DNA of 35,337 bases from Streptosporangiaceae bacterium (GTDB lineage Bacteria > Actinomycetota > Actinomycetes > Streptosporangiales > Streptosporangiaceae): positions 1 through 35,337 of the forward strand of contig JAICUO010000007.1 in NCBI GenBank assembly GCA_025935815.1, written 5' to 3'. This document shows positions 14,457 to 21,459 of this stretch, piece by piece. Within the stretch, counting starts at the first letter, position 1, and each line of letters opens with the position of its first letter. Both the position numbers and the translations under genes were made by a program. Under the pieces are notes generated by a model. The model was not told where the DNA came from. It searched no databases and saw nothing but the letters and a program-made list of their open reading frames with translations.

Positions 14457-16109
14457 GTCCGTGCCTGGGCGCGGGAGAACGGCATTGACATCAAGGAGCG
14501 CGGGCGCGTTCCGGCCAGCGTCGTCGCCAAGTACCGCGAAGCCCCAGGCGGCTAACGGTTCAATAGGCGGCCCGGCCTGGGCACACCGGACCGCCGACGG
14601 ACTCGGCCGGTCGACTTCTGTAGCGGACTGACCCGCAGGATCCGGCTTCCCGGCCGGCCATTCGGCCAGGGTCTCCAGATATGCCGTCCGGATCTGTTTG
14701 ACCCGGTCCCGCATGTTCCGCAGTGTCCAGTCATTGACGCTGACGGCCGGCAGCACGGCGATGTCGACGGTACCCGGATTGAGCCTTCGCGTGTTAGTGC
14801 CCGCCACCGACTCGGAGTTCCTGATCACGATCGGAACGATCGGCAGTCCGGTCGCCATGGCGATCAGGAATGGCGTCCGCTTGAACGGGCCCACCGACTG
14901 TGTATCCGGCCGAGTCCTCTCGGGGGCGATCAGGATCGACAGCCCGTTGCGCGCGGCCGCCTCCAGAGGCTTGAGTGCGGCGGCTCCTGGGTGCTCGCGG
15001 TCGACGAACGCGACGTCGAGCAGTTTACCTAGCTGACCGAACACGCGGCCATCCTGGATTTCCTTCGTGGCGACGCTGGTCCAGTTGTCCTTGACCAGTG
15101 CGGCAACCAGGAACACGTCGACGTTGCTGCGGGAATTAAACAAGAAGACTGCGGGCCGCCGCTCGGTCAGGTGCTCCGCGCCGGTCACGTTCAGCTTGAC
15201 GCCGCTCAGCGCGAGGACTGTGCCGGGCCAGAACCGGGTCAGGACGTTGATCCCGGCGCGCTTGTTGCGGCGCACCAGCCCGACGCCCACCGCAACGGCA
15301 GCCAGTAGGCCGACCGAACTGGCGCTGGCCAGGCGGCGGCCCACCCCGAGCGGGCCACCGCCGCCTCGGCTGCTGAACCGCAGGATGGGCCAACCACGGC
15401 TGACGGCGACCTTGGTCAGCGCGGGTTCCGGGTTGGTCGGCCGCGGATGGCCGACCAGGTACATCAGGCTGAGGTCTTCGTCGCCGTCCGCGTAGAAATA
15501 GCTCGACCCCAGGTCAACGTGATGATCCGCGGCGAACTGCTGCACGCGGCTGGCCTTTGTGGGGCCCCAGATCACGGGCTGCTCGAGATCGCCGGTCAGT
15601 ACTTCCTGCCCATCAGCCACGAGCCGGTTGCACACGATGTGCTCGATGCCGAGATAACGCGCAACTGGCGCCACCTGATTAGTCAGCGCGGACGAGCTCA
15701 GCACCACGGTATGGCCGCGACGCTGGTGGGCCCGGACCATCTCGCGCATCTCCGGGTAAATCAGATCCGCCACGGACTGCCTGAAGATGCGCTCCCCCAT
15801 CTCGTCGACCACCTGCGCCTGCCGCCCCTTGACCGTGAGTGCACTGCCTTCGATCAGGGTCTCGAATGCGCGCCTGCCGAGCCGGAACTGCACCGCCAGC
15901 TCCACGATCGTCAGGAACTCAACGACCCGGAGATCCCGGCGGCGCAGCCGGTCTCTCATCTGGGCAGCGGCGGTGTATCCGGCGACGAGCGTCCCGTCTA
16001 GGTCGAAGAACGCGCCGACATCGGGGCCCTCCGGACCGGAGTCAATTTCCGCCGTCGGCCCGAGGAGCTGCGTCGGCTGGCCAGCGCCGTCCGGATGCGG
16101 GGTTGTCAT
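14313..16109 (-). CDS. HAD phosphatase / PlsC-type acyltransferase fusion with degenerate acyltransferase
   Basis: About 598 residues from the ATG at 16109 (MTTPHPDGAG). Residues 30-240 form a HAD hydrolase of the SerB/HAD-IB kind: FFDLDGT (Asp36, Asp38), SSSAL, K near 200 and YADGDEDLS. Residues 290-510 form a PlsC-like 1-acyl-glycerol-3-phosphate acyltransferase domain, a combination known from actinobacterial phospholipid genes. In this copy the catalytic NHxxxxD motif reads NSRSNVD, with Ser326 in place of His, and the PEGTRS block reads PERTRP, so acyl transfer is probably lost. The last ~100 residues run antisense through the sigma/Lsr2 relics and look non-native, so the original end was probably lost in a rearrangement. 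The DAG-kinase-like gene lies 107 bases upstream. Confidence 0.8.
   Translation of the reverse strand: MTTPHPDGAGQPTQLLGPTAEIDSGPEGPDVGAFFDLDGTLVAGYTAAAQMRDRLRRRDLRVVEFLTIVELAVQFRLGRRAFETLIEGSALTVKGRQAQVVDEMGERIFRQSVADLIYPEMREMVRAHQRRGHTVVLSSSALTNQVAPVARYLGIEHIVCNRLVADGQEVLTGDLEQPVIWGPTKASRVQQFAADHHVDLGSSYFYADGDEDLSLMYLVGHPRPTNPEPALTKVAVSRGWPILRFSSRGGGGPLGVGRRLASASSVGLLAAVAVGVGLVRRNKRAGINVLTRFWPGTVLALSGVKLNVTGAEHLTERRPAVFLFNSRSNVDVFLVAALVKDNWTSVATKEIQDGRVFGQLGKLLDVAFVDREHPGAAALKPLEAAARNGLSILIAPERTRPDTQSVGPFKRTPFLIAMATGLPIVPIVIRNSESVAGTNTRRLNPGTVDIAVLPAVSVNDWTLRNMRDRVKQIRTAYLETLAEWPAGKPDPAGQSATEVDRPSPSAVRCAQAGPPIEPLAAWGFAVLGDDAGRNAPALLDVNAVLPRPGTDGSRSRQIREVTIVNHRRSSAMSPPTRASRIQASWTTSSASACEPSIR
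14412..14555 (+). pseudogene. Lsr2 C-terminal DNA-binding domain fragment
   Basis: In the frame running from 14412 to the TAA at 14553-14555, the second part reads AVRAWARENGIDIKERGRVP followed by ASVVAKYREA. That is the C-terminal AT-hook-like domain of Lsr2, the actinobacterial nucleoid protein that silences horizontally acquired AT-rich DNA; the usual wording is IREWARANG.EVSDRGRIPA.V...Y. The RGR core that enters the minor groove is intact. The N-terminal oligomerisation domain is missing, and the first 14 residues of the frame are the out-of-frame sigma sequence. It has the correct natural stop, so the 3' end of an lsr2-like gene was joined to the 5' part of a sigma gene. Confidence 0.7.
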
Positions 16110-16215
16110 GAGCTGTGGTGACCGTCCAGGATCGTCTCGCGCTGTTGATGTGCCACCATCGGGGCCGTCTGTACAGGGGCCGCCGCCCCGAGGGGCCCTG
16201 GCGCCGTGCACGGCG

Positions 16216-17103
16216 TTAAGCCGACTCTGGCGGCATCCGCAGCAGCAGGGCTCCTGGCTGGGCCACGATGGTGAGCCGACGGGTCGAACCCATGATCTCG
16301 CCATCCACCTCCCACGGATGCGCCTTGTCCAGCGTCACCTGCAGCTCGGTGAACTGAACGCGGTGGATTCCATCCTGAGCCGGGCGCCGCAGCGCGATGC
16401 CCGCAGCTACTGCCAGCCACCTGGTCAGTCCGCCGGCGATCAGCACTACGGCGTCAAGCAGGCCGTCGTCAGGCCGGGCATCCGGCAGGAGCGGCAGCCC
16501 GCCGCGCAGCCAGCCCACGTTGCCGACGATCAAGGTGCTTGCCCGCATCCGCCGGAGACGCCCGCCATCGGCGCTGACGGTCACTCGCAGCGGCCGGTCA
16601 CCCAGGTGACGAAGCACCGTGATCGCGTAGGCGAACCAGCCGAGCCGCTTCTTGAGCGGCTCGCTGGTCCCGCTCAGCATCTTGGCATCCAGGCCAAGGC
16701 CCGCCATCACGACGAACAGCGTCCCGTTCGCCCGGCCCGCGTCAATCCGCTGCTGGACGCCGCCGAGGGCGACTACGAGCGCCTCGTCCAGGCCAGTTGG
16801 CAGGCCGAGATTGCGAGCGAGCAGGTTGCCGGTCCCCAGCGGGATGATCCCCAGCGGTACCCCGGTCTCAGCGACGCCCTCCGCGCACGCGGTGACCGTC
16901 CCGTCACCGCCGCAAGCGAGCACCAGATCAGCCCCGGCGGACACAGCCGACTGAGCCTGGCCCCGGCCGGGATCTTCCGGCGTCGTCTCCAGCCAGAGCG
17001 GCTCATCCCAGCCGTGGTCATCCATCACCCGTCGGACAGACTTGCGGAACGCCTCGTCATCATCCAGTTTGGTCGGGTTCACCACGACTGCGGCCTGACT
17101 CAT
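16216..17103 (-). CDS. Diacylglycerol kinase-family lipid kinase
   Basis: A 295-residue protein of the DAGK catalytic family (YegS/DgkB/LCB5-like), which phosphorylates diacylglycerol or related lipids at the membrane using ATP. The signature motifs are intact: VVVNPTK at the start, LACGGDGTVTACAEGV (ATP-binding GGDGT near residue 65) and LGIIPLGTGNLLARNLGLP. The C-terminal beta-sandwich lobe (VDGEIMG) is complete and the length is normal. No Shine-Dalgarno sequence is obvious. It precedes the HAD/acyltransferase gene on the same strand, and a phosphatidate-level link between the two is plausible. GC content and codon use match the surroundings. Confidence 0.88.
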   Translation of the reverse strand: MSQAAVVVNPTKLDDDEAFRKSVRRVMDDHGWDEPLWLETTPEDPGRGQAQSAVSAGADLVLACGGDGTVTACAEGVAETGVPLGIIPLGTGNLLARNLGLPTGLDEALVVALGGVQQRIDAGRANGTLFVVMAGLGLDAKMLSGTSEPLKKRLGWFAYAITVLRHLGDRPLRVTVSADGGRLRRMRASTLIVGNVGWLRGGLPLLPDARPDDGLLDAVVLIAGGLTRWLAVAAGIALRRPAQDGIHRVQFTELQVTLDKAHPWEVDGEIMGSTRRLTIVAQPGALLLRMPPESA

Positions 17104-17500
17104 CGGCGTATCGTCCTCAGGGGAGTTGGCGGACTGTCAGCTGCCAAACGCTAGCAGCGGCACGATAGCTACCCACCGCTGCCGCATCAAACGGGCCGGG
17201 GTCGCCGAACGCCTCATGAACGGGGTGGGGGAACTGGCGCTTCATATCTCCCTATCCGTGTACTAGCCACGCGTTAGGTCGCAACTCTCGGCCGATAACG
17301 GCTGCAGCGGTCCACCATCTAATGACCTTGTCCGTCCGGTCATCGCGTGTCGCCAACTGCTAGCATGAACTCCGTGGTCAGGGCGACCGGGGTCATGTAA
17401 TTCTGCTTACTTCGAGTCCGATCCCGGACCGGTCATCGGTGTCGTCCGAGCATTGGTGCTGGCGGCCCAGGACGTCGAGCTGACCTGAGAGCTGTCACGC
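17104..17500. other. Divergent intergenic region
   Basis: About 400 bases between the DAG-kinase gene (minus) and the next gene (plus). It should contain both promoters. TAGCAT near 17362 could be a -10 box for the plus strand, but I cannot pair it with a -35. A short plus-strand frame ending near 17487 (VVRALVLAAQDVELT) may be a trace of a lost gene. No hairpin or repeat stands out. Confidence 0.3.
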
Positions 17501-18148
17501 ATGCCACTACAGAACCGGGTCCTGCCCACGGGGGAGATCGTCGCGCACCCTGCGCGCGGCATGCTGATGGGTAACCGTGGTTGCATTCACCGACCCGACC
17601 GCACGCTTGGCGTGACCAGGTGGCGCACCAAGATGTGGATCTCCTGCGTACTCGAATGGCGCGGCTGGCACCGGGACGTCATGCCACCGGGCCGGTGGAC
17701 GGCACTGTTCTTCCTCGATGAGGTAACCGCGCTGGCGGCCGGCCACCGTCCGTGCGGCTACTGCCGCCGTGCGGATCATCTGTGGTTCGCGGAAAGCTGG
17801 CGAGCCGGCCGCGGCCTTTCATCTCGGCCGAGCGCGGCCGAGATGGACATCGAACTGCACGCCGAACGAGTGGAATCGCGGACCCGGCGCAAGGTGACGC
17901 GCATCGCCGTTGCGGGCGACCTGCCGGACGGGGTGATCATCTCCCACGCGGGCGCGCTGGGGCTGTTGTGCGACGGCTCGATGCTGCCGTGGTCGCTGGA
18001 GGGCTACGGGGCACCGGTCCTGGTTGGCACGCGGTCAGTGGTCACGCTGCTAACGCCACCGTCGATCGTCGCGGCGCTCAGGGCTGATTACCGGCCGATG
18101 GTGCACCCCAGCGCCGGCGTCACCTCGCTGCGGCCCTTCCCGGCCTGA
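17501..18148 (+). CDS. Conserved uncharacterised protein with a Cys-rich motif
   Basis: A 215-residue soluble protein that I recognise as a conserved hypothetical family found widely in bacteria, without a known role. Typical features are the opening PLQNRVLPTGEIVAHPARGMLMGNRG, the segment RTLG..RW..K.WI.CVLEW.G..R.VM.PG, and GHRPCGYCRRADHLWF, a Cys-x-x-Cys pair that could bind a metal. The C-terminal half (LPDGVIISHAGALGLLCDGSMLPWSLEGYGAP) is also conserved in the family. The ATG at 17501 has GAGAGC upstream as a weak ribosome site. The length looks complete. It is transcribed alone and ends at a strong inverted repeat facing the FG-GAP gene. Confidence 0.7.
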   Translation: MPLQNRVLPTGEIVAHPARGMLMGNRGCIHRPDRTLGVTRWRTKMWISCVLEWRGWHRDVMPPGRWTALFFLDEVTALAAGHRPCGYCRRADHLWFAESWRAGRGLSSRPSAAEMDIELHAERVESRTRRKVTRIAVAGDLPDGVIISHAGALGLLCDGSMLPWSLEGYGAPVLVGTRSVVTLLTPPSIVAALRADYRPMVHPSAGVTSLRPFPA

Positions 18149-18435
18149 CCACCGCCACAGTGGACACAGCACGCCACCCTGAGAAAGACCCCCCGTCACC
18201 GCCTGTGTGAAAGTGGCACGGCTGCTGCCCGGCAGCCGCATGGCCTCCAGCGACAGCTGAGCATTTCCAGCACCCGCGAGGTCTCAAGCGGTCGACCCGG
18301 CGGCCGCTGGTCTTTGATGCTACGCACCTTGGATGCCGGCGATGATGTCGGAGTGGAGGGTGAAGTCTCCCCGGACGCGTGCGCGTGGCTGACCGAAGTC
18401 TACGGGCCGGACGCCGGGACGATCGCGACCGCTCA

Positions 18436-18477
18436 CGCCGTCTGGCGGGCGGTCGGTCACGCGCCTGCCAGACGGCG
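18436..18477. terminator. Inverted repeat with 11-bp perfect arms
   Basis: CGCCGTCTGGC (18436-18446) pairs perfectly with GCCAGACGGCG (18467-18477) across a 20-base loop. It lies between two convergent genes and may act as a terminator in both directions. There is no T-run. The long arms could alternatively be a regulatory or mobile-element inverted repeat. Confidence 0.5.
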
Positions 18478-18566
18478 TACAGCGACGCCGACGGCGTCCA
18501 TTTCCCGCCCGCTTTAACGTTCGCCGCCGGCACACAGATGGCTAGCACTTGGGTAGCGGTTCGCTG

Positions 18567-18585
18567 CCGCCGGAGTAACCGGCGG
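18567..18585 (-). terminator. Hairpin downstream of the FG-GAP protein gene
   Basis: CCGCCGG and CCGGCGG form a perfect 7-bp GC stem around a five-base loop, 57 bases past the stop of the FG-GAP gene on the minus strand. It is the likely terminator of that gene. Confidence 0.55.
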
Positions 18586-18641
18586 AGCAGTCGTATGCCC
18601 GGCGGAGCCCCGAAGGCGTTCGGCGGAAGGCGGAAGAGGGG

Positions 18642-20531
18642 CTAGCTTGTTCGCACGGGGGCGGCGAAGCCGGTGAACTGGCCGTAGGCGACGTAGACGG
18701 TGTTGCCCTCGCCGGGGCGGGCGGAGTTGGTGTGGTCGAGAATGTCGGGGAAGGCGTCGCCGTTGGCGTCGACCAGGGTGCAGGTCTCGCCGTGGAACGG
18801 GCACAGGTTCTGGCCCCACAGGTTTAGCGAGCCGAACCTCAGGGCGCCCGGGTTGGACAGCGCCACGTACACGTTCCCGGTCACGCCGTTGGGGGGAGTG
18901 TCGTTCTCGAACTGGACCACGTCTCCGATGGCATCGGCGCCGCCGACGTGCACGACCTGGCACGTCTCGCCGGGGTTGAGGCAGAACCCGTTGCCCCAGG
19001 GCCGCCAGCCCTGCCCGGAGTCGACCAGGACCGCGCCGCCCATCCCGACCATCGGGGTGTTGGCCGGGACGAACCCGATCCGGTCGGCCCGGCCGTCGCC
19101 GGTGACGTCCACGGTCTGGCACTGCTGGAGGTTGGCGCACGTGACGAGGTCGAAGTCGCCGGAGTAGCCGGGAAGCCCGTCCAGGTATTGAACAAGACCC
19201 GGGACCGCGTCGTTAGTGACACTGAACGTGCCGTCCCCGGCGGAGAACGCCACCGGGATGCCCTGCCACGAGGCGAAGGCCAGCGCGAAGTCGGTTTTGT
19301 GGTCCCCGTTGAAGTCACCGGCCACTATCACCACACCGGGCGCGGAGCCCGCCCAGGAGCCGAAGGCAGACTCCTGGTTCACCACCGTGAACGTGCCATT
19401 ACCGCTGGACAGTGCGACCGGCACGCTCCCCCACCCGGGTGCGGTCAGCGCGATGTCGGTCTTGCCGTCGCCGTTGAAGTCTCCGGTCAGCACGTGCACG
19501 CCCGCGGTGGCGTCCCACGCCGCGAACAAGGTGTCCGATAGCCCGTCCGTCTTGATGGCGAAGCTGCCGTCGCCGTTGGAGGAGGCCACCGGGATACTGG
19601 TCCAGCCCTGCCCGCCCACCAGCGCGATGTCGGTCTTGCCGTCGCCGTTGAAGTCACCGGTGAGCGGCTGCACCCCGGGCTCGGTTGCCCAGTCCCCGGA
19701 GAAGTCACCCACGGTGCTCTCCGTCACGGTGAACGCGCCGGTCCCGGCGGAGAACGCCACCGGGATCGTGGCGAAGTCCCACGGCCTCCCCGGCAGCACC
19801 GCGATGTCGGTCTTGTGGTCGCCGTTGAAGTCACCGGCCAGCATCAGCGCCCCCGGAGCGGACGCCCGCGCGCCGAAGCTGGTGTTCGACAACGTCCCGG
19901 TCGCGACGGCGAAGGTGCCGTCGCCGTTGGAGTAGGCGACAGGGATGCTCGTCCACCCTTGCCCGCCCACCAGCGCGATGTCGGTCTTGCCGTCGCCGTT
20001 GAAGTCACCGGTAACCGGCTGCACCCCCGGCGTTGCCGCATTTTGCGAGATGAACGGGTGGGCGGCATTGCCCACCTGCTGATCGGTGGTGGTGAACGAG
20101 CCGGCCCCGGTGGAGAACGCGACTGGGATCGTGGACCATGCGCCCGGCAGGCCGACCGGGGTCAGCAGCGCGATGTCGGTCCGGCCGTCGCCGTTGAAGT
20201 CGCCGGTGATCTCCCGCGCGCCCGGCGTCGACGCCCGGTGCGGGAAGGTCCCCAGCCCGGTGGCGTTCGTTGTGCTAAACGACCCGTCACCGGCCGACGC
20301 CGCCATCGGCAGCGACTGGAAATACTGTGACCCCGTCACCGCGATATCAGCCTTGCCGTCGCCGGTGAAGTCCCCGCCCAGGACGGCGATGCTCGCGCCA
20401 CTCGCCGTGGGCACCGCCGTCGTCACATCCGCGTGCGCCGGCCTGCCCGCCGACATGAACGTCACGCCCGCCGCGGCCAGCGCCACCGCCAGCGCCGGCC
20501 TTCCCAGGCGCCGCAGCCTCGCAGTCAACAC
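18642..20531 (-). CDS. Secreted FG-GAP/VCBS repeat protein
   Basis: About 629 residues from the GTG at 20531, chosen because GAGAGGGG lies six bases before it and a signal peptide follows at once (RLRRLGRPALAVALAAAGVTFMSAGRPAHA). Longer upstream frames have no ribosome site. The mature protein is built from seven FG-GAP repeats, each with a calcium-loop core such as GDFNGDGKTDIALVG at intervals of about 60 residues, followed by two degenerate ones. Such repeats fold as blades of a beta-propeller, as in integrin alpha chains and fungal lectins. The last 150 residues hold Cys pairs (GFCLNPGETC, LCPFHGETC) and a final DANGDAFPDILDH calcium loop. No enzyme domain is fused, so a binding or adhesive role outside the cell is likely. 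Confidence 0.88.
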   Translation of the reverse strand: MLTARLRRLGRPALAVALAAAGVTFMSAGRPAHADVTTAVPTASGASIAVLGGDFTGDGKADIAVTGSQYFQSLPMAASAGDGSFSTTNATGLGTFPHRASTPGAREITGDFNGDGRTDIALLTPVGLPGAWSTIPVAFSTGAGSFTTTDQQVGNAAHPFISQNAATPGVQPVTGDFNGDGKTDIALVGGQGWTSIPVAYSNGDGTFAVATGTLSNTSFGARASAPGALMLAGDFNGDHKTDIAVLPGRPWDFATIPVAFSAGTGAFTVTESTVGDFSGDWATEPGVQPLTGDFNGDGKTDIALVGGQGWTSIPVASSNGDGSFAIKTDGLSDTLFAAWDATAGVHVLTGDFNGDGKTDIALTAPGWGSVPVALSSGNGTFTVVNQESAFGSWAGSAPGVVIVAGDFNGDHKTDFALAFASWQGIPVAFSAGDGTFSVTNDAVPGLVQYLDGLPGYSGDFDLVTCANLQQCQTVDVTGDGRADRIGFVPANTPMVGMGGAVLVDSGQGWRPWGNGFCLNPGETCQVVHVGGADAIGDVVQFENDTPPNGVTGNVYVALSNPGALRFGSLNLWGQNLCPFHGETCTLVDANGDAFPDILDHTNSARPGEGNTVYVAYGQFTGFAAPVRTS

Positions 20532-20677
20532 GCCCACCCCTCTCGTCCCTGTTACGCCACACCTGCGTACGGGATCACAACATCCGGCGCTGAAACCGGG
20601 CTGAAGCGGGCCTGGAACGAGAGCAGCCAAGGGCCAGCTAGGCGCGATGCCGGGTAGTCCGGGGTTCGCGGCTGGCG

Positions 20678-21106
20678 TCAAGCGGTTTGGCTGGGTGCTG
20701 TGTGCGGGCATGGCAACGGAGGTCCGGCAAGACCCGCGCGGCAACCCAGAAAACTGCCTCTGGCGCGTTTGACCAGGGCAAGCCGAGCAAGTACGCCGGT
20801 GGCCTCAACACCGACGTTATCGGCGAAGGAGCCGGGGTCAATCGCAGCTAGCTGGACCATGGCGGCATCCATCACAGCGCCGCCCATCAGTCCCATAGTC
20901 CCAAGTATGTCCATATCCTGATAGAAGGACTTCCATCCGTTCGCGTGGCGAAGAAATTGGCGATAGCCCTGGTCTAGCCGATACCCTAGCTTTAGTTCCG
21001 TCGCCGCAATTTCGTCTTCACTAGCAGTCATCTCGGGAAGTGGATATTTCCAAATTCCCTGAGTGTCCAGCTCAGCAAGCCGCTGGCGGATGAGCACATC
21101 CTTCAC
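20678..21106 (-). pseudogene. SMI1/KNR4 (SUKH)-like protein with altered C-terminus
   Basis: From a GTG at 21106, 142 residues. The first ~75 have the SUKH pattern: TASEDEIAATELKLGYRLDQGYRQFLRHANGWKSFYQD, corresponding to the usual ...E..LG..LP..Y..FL...NGW. SUKH proteins often act as immunity proteins against polymorphic toxins. The family normally runs on to a strand ending in a .P.a.......d...d motif; here the second half (GFADN-like stretch, then LARLALVKRARGSFLGCRAG) does not, and the end is basic and proline-rich, so I suspect a frameshift or truncation near residue 100. No toxin gene is adjacent. It could be a still-expressed variant. Confidence 0.5.
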
Positions 21107-21459
21107 GATTTCCGCACGCCACTCCCTCGGCTAAGGCGCCTCCCCAAACTCGCCGGCCCTCCCGCCACAGTCCCCGTCCTCGCCGAGCCCACCAGCCCAC
21201 AACGCCACGCGCCCGCCGACCGCGAGGGGCGTTCCGCGGACCCGGCCAGGCCTCCGCCTGGGCCTCCGCCGGCCATCCGGGCCATACCGGCCGCAACAGT
21301 CCTCCGTAAGCTGAGATTTCCTAAAGAATCTGCTCTGATTCACGACTCGTTCCTAATCACCTGGAATACCCTACGTAGGCCCAAGGGCGCTCCGCGGGAC
21401 GTCGTAGGCTTCGTGACGGCGGTAGTGGTCCTGTCGTGCAGACTTTAGGAGTAACGCGG
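21107..21459. promoter_or_regulatory. Divergent region upstream of the DTR-GGH repeat protein
   Basis: About 350 bases between the SUKH-like gene (minus) and the large secreted protein (plus). The first half is proline-codon rich and shows no gene; the second half is less GC-rich and contains the 10-base palindrome CCTACGTAGG (near 21370), a possible operator. I could not identify a -35/-10 pair. AGGAG at 21447-21451 is the ribosome site of the downstream gene. Confidence 0.3.

Larger units (their letters stand above)
18149..18641. other. Convergent gap between the Cys-motif gene and the FG-GAP gene
   Basis: About 490 bases with two strong hairpins (listed separately). A plus-strand frame (18314-18517) contains DACAWLTEVYGPDAGTIATAHAVWRAV, which reads like a helical gene remnant, but it has no ribosome site or family I know and ends in low-quality sequence. 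Confidence 0.35.

Noticed and set aside
18642-20531. Tandem DNA repeats or a CRISPR-like array in the FG-GAP gene
   Set aside because: The regular spacing reflects protein FG-GAP blades about 60 residues long; the repeats vary at DNA level and lie in frame.
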